Below, piece after piece: positions 1-5,446 of a DNA stretch of 5,446 nt (within the stretch, counting starts at the first letter, position 1; every line of letters begins with the position of its first letter). The stretch comes from JBKHBQ01 sp046542305 (GTDB taxonomy: Bacteria > Bacteroidota > Bacteroidia > Bacteroidales > 4484-276), in contig JBKHBQ010000263.1 of the NCBI GenBank assembly GCA_046542305.1, positions 1-5,446 of the forward strand. Reading direction: 5' to 3'. A program made the position numbers and the translations under genes. The notes below the pieces were generated by a model, which was not told the origin of the DNA, made no database searches, and saw only the letters and a list, made by a program, of their open reading frames with translations.

Positions 1-41
1 AATTTAAATTTCAAAATAATTTCAAAATCCAAATTACAAAA

Positions 42-60
42 CCTGCTTCGCCGGACGTCG
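42..60. repeat. GC-rich 19-base direct repeat, copy 1
   Basis: The sequence CCTGCTTCGCCGGACGTCG matches 157-175 at 18 of 19 positions in the same orientation, 115 bases away. It contains the 6-base palindrome GACGTC (54-59). It sits in AT-rich non-coding DNA, so shared codon use cannot explain the match. Its function is unknown. Confidence 0.7.
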
Positions 61-156
61 GAAGTTTGATGTTTGTCTTTCGCAATCTGAAATCCTAAAT
101 CGTTAATCGTTAATCTGAAATCAAAAAAAACATTTAGTGCTTTACCTGCGGTTCAG

Positions 157-175
157 CCTGCTTCGCCGAACGTCG
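157..175. repeat. GC-rich 19-base direct repeat, copy 2
   Basis: CCTGCTTCGCCGAACGTCG is the second copy of the element at 42-60 and differs by one base, which breaks the GACGTC palindrome of copy 1. It ends 33 bases before the 3' end of the pirin gene, so it probably lies in that gene's 3' untranslated region on the minus strand. Confidence 0.7.
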
Positions 176-208
176 ATGATTACATCTGGTTTCACGGTAA
201 ACGAAACT

Positions 209-958
209 TTATTTCCTGAACAACTCCAGGTAAGGCGTATAATCCAGGGTGGCCGGCGAGGTGATGAGCATCAGCCAGGCATTTTCTCCGGCAGAAAGAT
301 TTATTTCAGTGGTTTCGCTTATAATGGCAAAGTCGTCCGGTTGCATTTCCCGGTCATCTATTTTCAAATTTCCTGAAATCAGGTACAGCGAAGCTATGGT
401 TTCCTCTTCCAGTTTGATGATCTGGTCGCCGCTTTGCATTGTTATTTCACGAATCGAAATCCCCGGCGTTTCCATGTGCAGCGGCGTTCCTTCGCCGGCA
501 ATCCATTTGGCGGTCATACCGTCCGTTTCATGAACAGGAAATTCTCCAGAGGCATAGTCATCGTATGAAGGCTGATGATCCAGGGTTTTGGTCAGGTCGG
601 GATCGAACCATATCTGGAACATGTGCGTACCTGCTTTTAGCCGTTCGGCGTGGTAGATGCCCGAGCCGGCCCTGATGATCTGGACATCGCCCTTTTTCAG
701 AGGGATCCATTTGTTATTCATGTTGTCGAAATGTTCAATCTCACCTTCAAGCACGATCGACAAAATTTCAAAACCCTTGTGCGGATGCTCCCCGATGAGG
801 CTTCCATTATCCGACCAGGCATGCGACCAGTAAAACAGGTTTGAATACGCTTTGTGTCCGCCCTCCTGCGGAAAACCGATGGGTTTGTTCTCCAGGATCT
901 CCCCGTTGTTAAACTGCCCCTTTGCCTGCTGATGCTTTTCCAATATGCTAATTTTCAT
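209..958 (-). CDS. Pirin family protein (bicupin)
   Basis: The 249-residue product has the pirin layout of two cupin barrels, with the N-terminal one best conserved. The metal-binding set is visible: H58 and H60 in the motif EHPHKGFEI, then H103 and E105 in GSGIYHAE. These match the three-His-one-Glu ligands of human pirin and E. coli YhhW. Also typical are the stretch SIVLEGEIEHFDN (about 67-79), KKGDVQ (88-93) and FQIW (114-117). The second, more degenerate cupin covers roughly residues 160-245. There is no signal peptide, so it is cytoplasmic. Some pirins act as quercetin 2,3-dioxygenases and others as redox or metal-sensing regulators, so the substrate here cannot be assigned. The start at 958 places the family-typical MKxxI at the N terminus, and no Shine-Dalgarno is seen, as usual in Bacteroidota. 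The gene diverges from the EF-G paralogue and appears monocistronic in this window. Confidence 0.9.
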   Translation of the reverse strand: MKISILEKHQQAKGQFNNGEILENKPIGFPQEGGHKAYSNLFYWSHAWSDNGSLIGEHPHKGFEILSIVLEGEIEHFDNMNNKWIPLKKGDVQIIRAGSGIYHAERLKAGTHMFQIWFDPDLTKTLDHQPSYDDYASGEFPVHETDGMTAKWIAGEGTPLHMETPGISIREITMQSGDQIIKLEEETIASLYLISGNLKIDDREMQPDDFAIISETTEINLSAGENAWLMLITSPATLDYTPYLELFRK

Positions 959-1150
959 AAATCTGCAAAGTTTTTCTCAATAAACAGATGGATGTCGAAA
1001 AAGTTGGAAGTGCGGCGAAACGGCGAATTTCCGGTGTTCTCAAATAATTTCAAAGTTTTTTCATTATTAGTCAGTTTTTTATATTTTTGCAGCCCTTAAA
1101 AATGAAGGATTTGAAATTTTAGTAATTCTCAAAAAACAAGATACGTTAAG
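959..1150. promoter_or_regulatory. Divergent intergenic region between pirin and EF-G paralogue genes
   Basis: These 192 bases must hold the start signals of both divergent genes. The plus-strand side has a recognisable -7-type box at 1082-1089, described separately. On the minus side the best match is AAACTTTG (complement of 966-973), one base off TAnnTTTG. It is so close to the pirin start codon that the transcript would be nearly leaderless, so I do not call it. A short tandem CGGCGAAA/CGGCGAAT lies at 1013-1028. No coding ORF is supported here. Confidence 0.5.
1059..1089 (+). promoter_or_regulatory. Predicted Bacteroidota-type promoter of the EF-G paralogue gene
   Basis: TATTTTTG at 1082-1089 matches the Bacteroidota -7 consensus TAnnTTTG at all fixed positions. 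With the usual spacer of about 19 bases, the -33 box would be TTTC at 1059-1062, three of four matches to TTTG. Transcription would begin near 1095 and leave a leader of about 55 bases before the ATG at 1151. The region is T-rich, so a chance match is possible. Confidence 0.45.
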
Positions 1151-3286
1151 ATGAAAGTATATCAAACTGATGAAATTCGCAACATTGCGCTTGTCGGTGG
1201 GGCGAAAGCCGGAAAAACCACCCTTTCGGAGTGCATGCTTTTCGAAGGCGGACTGATCAACAGGCGAGGATCTGTAGACGATAAAAACACCGTTTCGGAT
1301 TATCGTGAAATCGAGCATGAGCGTCAGAATTCAGTATCGTCCACGGTGATGTATGCTGAGTTTGGAGGAAAGAAAATCAATATTATCGATACGCCCGGTT
1401 TCGACGATTTCGTGGGCGAGGTAATTGCTTCGCTCAAGGTAGCCGACACAGGAGTGATGGTGATCAACGCACAGAACGGAGTAGAAGTTGGCGCTGAGAT
1501 CAGTTGGAGATATACTTCACGTACCAATACACCGGTAATTTTCGCCATCAACCACCTGGAACACGAAAAATCAAATTTCGAAGAAACCGTTCGCCAGCTA
1601 AAAACACAGTTTGGCAATCACGTTACCCCGTGTCAGTATCCGGTAAACCCGGGTATCGGTTTCAACCAGGTGATCGACCTGCTCAGCATGAAGCTTTACA
1701 AATTCCCTGAAGGCGGCGGAAACCCGGAGATCCTCGATATTCCGGAATCGGAAAAAGCAAAGGCCGAAGAAATGCAGGGCGAGTTGATTGAAGCCGCTGC
1801 AGAAAGCGAAGAAGAATTGATGGAAATTTTCTTCGAAAACGGTACGCTCACCGAAGAAGAGGTGCTAAGGGGAATCAAGAAAGGTTTGATTACACGCGGC
1901 ATGTTTCCGCTGTTCTGTATCAATGCCAAGCATAATATGGGCGTAAACAGGCTGATGGAATTTGTGGTAAACACCGTGCCCGCACCCAACGAAATGCCTC
2001 CGGTAAAAACTGTAAACGGCAAGGAATTCAAATGCAATCCTTCGGAGCCGGTATCGCTGTTCGTTTTTAAAACCGCCATCGAATCACATCTCGGCGAGGT
2101 TTCGTTTTTCAAGGTATACAATGGTGAGCTCAGCGAGAGCACCGATCTTGTAAACAGCAACAACGGCACCAAGGAAAGACTTACCCAGCTTTATCTTTTT
2201 TCAGGTAAAAACCGCGAGAAAGTAAGCAAACTCGTGGCTGGCGACATCGGTGCTACCATCAAGCTGAAAAATACAGCTACCAACCAAACCCTGAGCCTCC
2301 CCAAGAATTCTGAGGATGCCATCGAACCCATTGTGTTCCCCGAGCCAAAAATCACCATGGCAGTGAGGGCACAAAACACGGCCGATGAAGAAAAACTCAA
2401 TTCTGTGCTTCAGGAAATGGCCAAGGTTGACAAAACCTTCCGCATCAGTTTCTCCAAGGAATTAAAGCAGTTGATTGCAGGCGGTATGGGTGAGCTTCAC
2501 CTGAACCTGATTAAATGGATGGTGGAGAACCTTGAAAAAATTCCGATGGAATATTTCACGCCGAGAATCCCTTACAGGGAAACAATCACCAAAAGCGCCA
2601 AATCGACGTACAGGCACAAAAAACAATCGGGTGGTGCAGGCCAGTTTGGTGAAGTACACATGATGATTGAGCCTTACACCGAAGGCATGTCGTGGACCTC
2701 CGAATTCCCGGTGCGTGGTACCGACGAGATAAAACTCGATTGGGGTGGAAAACTCATCATGAACAACTGTATCGTGGGTGGTGCTATCGATGCCCGCTTC
2801 ATGCCCGCCATTATGAAAGGGTTGATGGAAAAGATGGAAGAGGGGCCGCTCACCGGTTCGTATGCACGCGACATCGTGGTTTACATTTACGACGGCAAAA
2901 TGCATCCGGTCGACTCCAACGAAATTTCCTTCAAACTGGCATCGCGCCACGCCTTCCGTGAAGCTTTCCGCAATGCAGGCCCGAAAATTCTCGAGCCGAT
3001 TTACGACGTGGAAGTGATCGTCCCGGAAGAAAAGATGGGTGATGTGATGACCGACCTGCAGGGTCGCCGCGCCGTGATCATGGGTATGGAAGCCGAAGGT
3101 AATTACCAGAAAATCAAGGCAAAGGTTCCGTTGGCCGAATTGAACCGCTACTCGACGGCTTTGAGCTCGATTACCAGCGGCCGTGCCATGTACTCGCTCA
3201 AGTTTGCAGAATACGCACAGGTTCCAGGCGATGTTCAAACGCAACTCCTCAAGGAATACGAAGAAGCACAGGCTGAAGAAGAATAG
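1151..3286 (+). CDS. fusA2: Elongation factor G paralogue (EF-G2 type) with degenerate GTPase centre
   Basis: The 711-residue protein spans full-length EF-G: G domain (about 1-280), domain II (about 295-395), III (399-473), IV (475-595) and V (596-690). EF-G drives tRNA-mRNA translocation on the ribosome. The ribosome-facing parts are well kept: GGMGELHLN (444-452), PYRETITK (474-481), KQSGGAGQFGEV (491-502), H585 in the domain IV tip HPVDSNE, and LEPIYDVEV (614-622). The G domain deviates strongly. The P-loop is GGAKAGKTT (16-24), with Lys at the usual Asp. Switch I reads ERQNSVSS (57-64) instead of ERGITI. Switch II is DTPGFDDF (80-87), with F84 replacing the catalytic His. G4 is NHLE (134-137) instead of NKxD, and G5 is NAK (258-260) instead of SA(F/L). 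The frame is intact, so this is a conserved divergent paralogue and not a decayed gene. The N terminus MKVYQT and the overall pattern resemble, from memory, the Bacteroides EF-G2. That protein is reported to support translation without normal GTP hydrolysis under carbon limitation. Same activity here is inference. A housekeeping fusA is expected elsewhere in the genome. Confidence 0.93.
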   Translation: MKVYQTDEIRNIALVGGAKAGKTTLSECMLFEGGLINRRGSVDDKNTVSDYREIEHERQNSVSSTVMYAEFGGKKINIIDTPGFDDFVGEVIASLKVADTGVMVINAQNGVEVGAEISWRYTSRTNTPVIFAINHLEHEKSNFEETVRQLKTQFGNHVTPCQYPVNPGIGFNQVIDLLSMKLYKFPEGGGNPEILDIPESEKAKAEEMQGELIEAAAESEEELMEIFFENGTLTEEEVLRGIKKGLITRGMFPLFCINAKHNMGVNRLMEFVVNTVPAPNEMPPVKTVNGKEFKCNPSEPVSLFVFKTAIESHLGEVSFFKVYNGELSESTDLVNSNNGTKERLTQLYLFSGKNREKVSKLVAGDIGATIKLKNTATNQTLSLPKNSEDAIEPIVFPEPKITMAVRAQNTADEEKLNSVLQEMAKVDKTFRISFSKELKQLIAGGMGELHLNLIKWMVENLEKIPMEYFTPRIPYRETITKSAKSTYRHKKQSGGAGQFGEVHMMIEPYTEGMSWTSEFPVRGTDEIKLDWGGKLIMNNCIVGGAIDARFMPAIMKGLMEKMEEGPLTGSYARDIVVYIYDGKMHPVDSNEISFKLASRHAFREAFRNAGPKILEPIYDVEVIVPEEKMGDVMTDLQGRRAVIMGMEAEGNYQKIKAKVPLAELNRYSTALSSITSGRAMYSLKFAEYAQVPGDVQTQLLKEYEEAQAEEE

Positions 3287-3311
3287 GCTTGTTCAGAATA
3301 TTATCAGAATG

Positions 3312-3347
3312 AAAAACCGGATCGCAAGGTCCGGTTTTTTTTATTTT
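3312..3347 (+). terminator. Strong intrinsic terminator of the EF-G paralogue gene, probably bidirectional
   Basis: A 12-bp stem pairs 3312-3323 with 3328-3339 (AAAAACCGGATC with GGTCCGGTTTTT, one T-G wobble). A GCAA tetraloop at 3324-3327 closes it, and a T-rich tract runs from 3335 to 3350. It begins 25 bases after the EF-G stop codon. Because the stem is flanked by A and T runs, it can also terminate the converging minus-strand transcript, with five U residues on that side. The TAA of the lipoprotein gene (3341-3343) lies inside the T tract. Confidence 0.9.
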
Positions 3348-4318
3348 TTTGGTGACGGTAAAAGGCTGTTTTCGAGGTATCCCGAATAGAACCCGTTTTG
3401 CAGGTTTATCGAATCCCCCCAGTAGCTGTACATCCACAAATCGAATTCCGCAGTGAACTTGTACCTGATCAGGTCAGGAATGTCATGTTCAATTTTTTCC
3501 AAAGCAGTGATGCGGAAATAACTAGCTGATGGCATCAGCGAATCTTCCAGCGTAAAATATTGCCTGAACTGGTTTCCGCGATCGATGTAAAAAATGCGAA
3601 ATCCGTCTGTGGCATGGCGTGAGAAGTTTTTGGAGCCTGTGTGAAACAAATCATGCAGGGGGTCGGGATTTTCGATCAGCCCGCCTTCAACCGAGAAAAA
3701 CGGGGCCCCGCCATTTTCCCAGCTTCCCATATGCATAGCCGACACAGCCACATATCCGCTATCAGCAAACCTGCAGCCACCCACCGGAAAATAATGCCGC
3801 TGGTCCTGAACCAGGTTTACGGTTTTGTTTCCCGACTGAACAAAAGTAGCACGGCAGATCGCGTAAAGCGAAAGGGAATCGTTTTCGGGTACAGCCCTGA
3901 AGGGTATTCCCGTCGGTTGTCCGGTAAGATGGTAGGTTTCGAACCAGCCATTCAGTTGATTGTCGGAGAACCTGCCGGTTACCGATCCGCCATCCGGAAG
4001 ATGGAATTCAAATGTGCCGGAATCCAAAATACTTAATCCTGTTTTATTCTCCAGATACATTTGTCGAAGGTCTCCATCGATCATGTAATTGAGCCCGGCT
4101 TCCGAAACCACTACCTGCCGGTGCTCATTTTCAGTCAGCAGAATTTTGACCATGGCCGTTTGGATGGTATTTCCTTCCCATGTGCCGAGGTATTGTCTTT
4201 GCGAAGGATCAGAAGGCGGAATTTCCGTTTCTTCCTTGCAGGCATGGCACAAAATGATGAGGGCAAAAATCAGGAGATAAAACACAGGGATTACAAGCCT
4301 GTCACAGAAGGTTTTCAT
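3341..4318 (-). CDS. Predicted surface-exposed lipoprotein of unknown function
   Basis: I do not recognise a named family in this 325-residue protein. It starts with a basic N region and a hydrophobic segment (about 8-23), then a lipobox-like CHAC with the lipidated cysteine predicted at C27. Cys at -3 is unusual, but Ala at -1 fits signal peptidase II. The residues after C27 are K-E-E, which match the K-(D/E)2 surface-export signal described for Bacteroidota lipoproteins, so it is probably displayed outside. After a short Pro/Ser linker, residues 42-145 look like an all-beta domain (LGTWEG, VTGRFSDNQLNGWFET). Residues 150-325 look like a second beta-rich domain ending in a repeated aromatic and glycine pattern (KFTAEFDLWMYSYWGDSI, GFYSGYLEN). 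That C-terminal pattern recalls small Bacteroidota DUF6252-like domains, but only loosely. The start codon lies inside the end of the response-regulator gene (17-bp overlap), which points to translational coupling. Confidence 0.8.
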   Translation of the reverse strand: MKTFCDRLVIPVFYLLIFALIILCHACKEETEIPPSDPSQRQYLGTWEGNTIQTAMVKILLTENEHRQVVVSEAGLNYMIDGDLRQMYLENKTGLSILDSGTFEFHLPDGGSVTGRFSDNQLNGWFETYHLTGQPTGIPFRAVPENDSLSLYAICRATFVQSGNKTVNLVQDQRHYFPVGGCRFADSGYVAVSAMHMGSWENGGAPFFSVEGGLIENPDPLHDLFHTGSKNFSRHATDGFRIFYIDRGNQFRQYFTLEDSLMPSASYFRITALEKIEHDIPDLIRYKFTAEFDLWMYSYWGDSINLQNGFYSGYLENSLLPSPKK

Positions 4319-4706
4319 TGCGGATCACTTTTTTTTGCTCCTGATTACATCCTGCCCTAAACCCTGAAATGATCGCCTGAAGTTCGCTCACTTCAATCGG
4401 TTTGGTGAGGATACCCAGCGGCTTATACTGTTTAGCCAGGGATTGAAGCCGTGTGTAGCCGGTAATGAATACGACTTCGAAGGAACGTGTGGGAAAATGA
4501 TCGAGGATTTGCAGCCCGCTTCCGGAAGGCAGGTTGATGTCGAGAAAAACCAGATCGGGGTGGTGGCTTTCGATCAATTTTATGGCCTCATCCGGATTTC
4601 CTGCCGAACCTACAATATTCAAATCAGGACAATGCTCGCTGATTAGCTGGCTGAGCAGCTCAACGACTACAGGTTCATCATCAACAATAATTGCGTTATG
4701 GTTCAT
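4302..4706 (-). CDS. Single-domain response regulator (receiver only, LytTR-family style)
   Basis: The 134-residue product is one complete receiver domain: acidic pair D9/D10 (IVDDEP), phospho-acceptor D56 (LVFLDINLP), switch T82 (VFITGY) and K102 (LTKPIE). All phosphorelay residues are present, so it should accept phosphate from a histidine kinase. Phrases such as CPDLNIVGSAGNPDEAIKLI and PDLVFLDINLP resemble receivers of LytTR response regulators, which normally run to about 240 residues with a DNA-binding domain. Here only a 17-residue polar tail follows, and the lipoprotein gene starts within it, so no output domain exists. It could act by protein contact, in a phosphorelay, or as a phosphate sink. 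No kinase gene lies in this window. It is transcribed after mnmA with a 90-bp gap containing a promoter-like box, and it overlaps the lipoprotein gene by 17 bp. Confidence 0.88.
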   Translation of the reverse strand: MNHNAIIVDDEPVVVELLSQLISEHCPDLNIVGSAGNPDEAIKLIESHHPDLVFLDINLPSGSGLQILDHFPTRSFEVVFITGYTRLQSLAKQYKPLGILTKPIEVSELQAIISGFRAGCNQEQKKVIRNENLL

Positions 4707-4730
4707 TTTTACCGGATTAATGGCTGAATC

Positions 4731-4752
4731 GGAACATTACCTTTTTCGTTCC
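4731..4752. other. Inverted repeat next to the promoter box (possible operator or leader hairpin)
   Basis: GGAAC (4731-4735) and GTTCC (4748-4752) form a 5-bp dyad with a 12-base spacer. Three further pairs are possible outside it (GCT at 4723-4725 with AGC at 4753-4755). It lies immediately downstream of the predicted -7 box and spans the likely transcription start, a place where a repressor could bind. The arms are short, so chance is a real alternative. Confidence 0.25.
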
Positions 4753-4754
4753 AG

Positions 4755-4762
4755 CAAAGGTA
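4755..4762 (-). promoter_or_regulatory. Predicted -7 promoter box for the response regulator-lipoprotein pair
   Basis: On the minus strand this reads TACCTTTG, a full match to the Bacteroidota -7 consensus TAnnTTTG. It lies 48 bases upstream of the regulator's ATG, giving an expected transcript start near 4748 and a leader of about 42 bases. No clear -33 TTTG is seen at the usual distance, which lowers confidence. If real, the pair can be expressed independently of mnmA. Confidence 0.5.
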
Positions 4763-4796
4763 GTGCTTTTGTAACTGATAAGCATATTTTTCCACC

Positions 4797-5446
4797 TCAA
4801 CAGATCACACCACTGCCAAGGCAGATTCGTGCAGCAGGGTCGTATACCACCCCAAACTGCCCCGGCGCCACACCGGAAACGGGTTTTGAGGACCGGATCA
4901 GGAAGTGATCGCCCATCTGAACCAAAAACCCGTCGGTAAAATCAGGCTGATGCCTGATCTTGAATTTCACAGGTTGTTCGCTGGTATAATCCCTGTCGGG
5001 GTGCTCGTTGATGAATTGAAAGTGTGCCAGTTTTATTTCATCCTGATAGGTAGATTCAGGATCATAGCCGTTGGATACATACACGATGTTACGGTCCATA
5101 TCTTTATCCACTACAAACCAAGGTCCCTGACTCAGCCCCAACCCTTTCCGCTGCCCGATAGTATGAAACCAGATGCCACGATGGCGGCCCAGTTCTTTGC
5201 CGGTTTCTTTTTCGATGATCTTTCCGGGCTGCTCACCCACATACCTTCGAATGAAATCGTTGTAGTTGATCTTGCCGAGAAAGCAAATCCCCTGGCTGTC
5301 CTTGCGGTAGGCCGAAGGCATTTTGCTTTCTTTGGCGATATCGCGCACTTCCTGCTTAAGCAGATGTCCGATGGGAAAAATCAGTTTGCCGAGCTGGCTT
5401 TTGTCGATCTGGCCCAGGAAATAGGTCTGATCCTTAAAACTGTCCT
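4797..5446 (-). CDS. mnmA: tRNA-specific 2-thiouridylase MnmA, C-terminal part (gene cut by window edge)
   Basis: The open frame runs to the window edge without a start and encodes the last 215 residues of a protein usually about 350-370 long, so roughly the first 140, including the ATP-binding SGGVDS motif, lie outside. MnmA uses ATP and persulfide sulfur to make 2-thiouridine at U34 of the Lys, Glu and Gln tRNAs. Visible signatures, numbered from the edge, are KDQTYFL (5-11), the KDSQGICF segment with the catalytic persulfide cysteine (C54), TIGQRKGLG (95-103), WFVVDKD (109-115), KIRHQP (162-167), VAPGQFGVVYD (192-202) and the terminal CLGSGVI. The GTG at 5348 is an internal valine codon, since family-typical sequence continues upstream of it (GQIDKSQLGKLIFPIGHLLK). 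No terminator hairpin follows the stop, so some readthrough into the response-regulator gene is possible. Confidence 0.95.
   Translation of the reverse strand, partial: DSFKDQTYFLGQIDKSQLGKLIFPIGHLLKQEVRDIAKESKMPSAYRKDSQGICFLGKINYNDFIRRYVGEQPGKIIEKETGKELGRHRGIWFHTIGQRKGLGLSQGPWFVVDKDMDRNIVYVSNGYDPESTYQDEIKLAHFQFINEHPDRDYTSEQPVKFKIRHQPDFTDGFLVQMGDHFLIRSSKPVSGVAPGQFGVVYDPAARICLGSGVIC

Larger units (their letters stand above)
1..208. repeat. Gene-free repeat-bearing region downstream of the pirin gene
   Basis: No coding region is supported here. The stretch is a mosaic of short repeats. Positions 1-40 are AT-rich with the degenerate unit TTCAAAAT repeated. The 19-base element CCTGCTTCGCCGGACGTCG lies at 42-60 and recurs at 157-175 with one mismatch (G54 versus A169). 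An 11-base direct repeat AATCTGAAATC is at 84-94 and 112-122, and between its copies the heptamer AATCGTT occurs in tandem at 98-104 and 105-111. The GC-rich copies stand out sharply against the AT-rich surroundings. I infer a dispersed intergenic repeat family that may have more copies elsewhere in the genome, but this window alone cannot show that. No convincing terminator for the pirin gene is visible in it. Confidence 0.6.

Noticed and set aside
1..122. Possible CRISPR array from the repeated motifs
   Set aside because: The repeats are short, of differing kinds and irregularly spaced, with no uniform spacers and no cas genes nearby.
122..175. Wobble stem in the second 19-mer plus the A8 run (T8 on the minus strand) as pirin terminator
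   Set aside because: The possible 6-bp stem (GTTCGG with CTGAAC) ends about 20 bases before the T run, too far for an intrinsic terminator.
189..207. Hairpin GTTTC/GAAAC just after the pirin stop as terminator
   Set aside because: The stem is only 5 bp and no T tract follows it on the minus strand.
1696..2172. Antisense open frame of 158 codons, Ser-rich
   Set aside because: Its composition is that expected from the complement of Glu- and Lys-rich coding sequence, and it has no domain or start signal of its own.
2462..3244. Long open frame (260 codons) antisense to the EF-G paralogue gene
   Set aside because: It mirrors the codon bias of the sense gene, gives a His/Phe-rich composition with no recognisable domain, and lies wholly inside a well-supported gene.
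4302..4318. Frameshifted LytTR domain after the receiver
   Set aside because: The downstream sequence is a complete lipoprotein with its own signal peptide in the next frame, leaving no room for a LytTR remnant.
5346..5348. GTG as start codon of the mnmA fragment
   Set aside because: The frame stays open to the window edge, and the upstream residues (KDQTYFL and following) are conserved MnmA sequence, so this GTG encodes an internal valine.

Overview
The window looks like chromosomal DNA from a member of the Bacteroidota. The signs are a Bacteroidota-type EF-G paralogue, promoter-like TAnnTTTG boxes, no clear Shine-Dalgarno sequences before the genes, a lipoprotein with a K-E-E motif after its lipobox cysteine, and AT-rich mosaic repeats between genes. 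Moderate GC and an uncultured or environmental Bacteroidales-like origin are only an impression. No mobile element, CRISPR array, tRNA or rRNA was seen.

Layout from left to right. Positions 1-208 carry no gene and hold short repeats, including a 19-base GC-rich element present twice. A pirin-family cupin gene (209-958, minus) follows. It is separated by a 192-bp divergent intergenic region from a large plus-strand gene for an elongation factor G paralogue (1151-3286). That gene ends at a strong hairpin terminator with a GCAA tetraloop, which also lies at the 3' end of the convergent minus-strand unit. The minus-strand unit reads, in transcription order: the C-terminal 215 residues of the tRNA 2-thiouridylase MnmA (4797-5446, cut by the window edge), a single-domain response regulator (4302-4706), and a lipoprotein of unknown function (3341-4318). 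The regulator and lipoprotein reading frames overlap by 17 bp and are probably translationally coupled. A good -7-type promoter box (TACCTTTG) lies between mnmA and the regulator gene.

The most interesting gene is the EF-G paralogue. Its ribosome-facing domains III-V are well conserved, including the tip of domain IV, but its G domain has lost hallmark residues. The catalytic switch II histidine is Phe, the P-loop Asp is Lys, RGIT in switch I is RQNS, and NKxD is NHLE. This fits the Bacteroidota EF-G2 type, for which translocation support without normal GTPase activity has been reported in Bacteroides thetaiotaomicron. The second point of interest is the regulator-lipoprotein pair: a receiver of LytTR-family style without an output domain, coupled to a predicted surface lipoprotein. 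mnmA and the EF-G paralogue both serve translation, but they lie in different transcription units and nothing in the sequence ties them together functionally.
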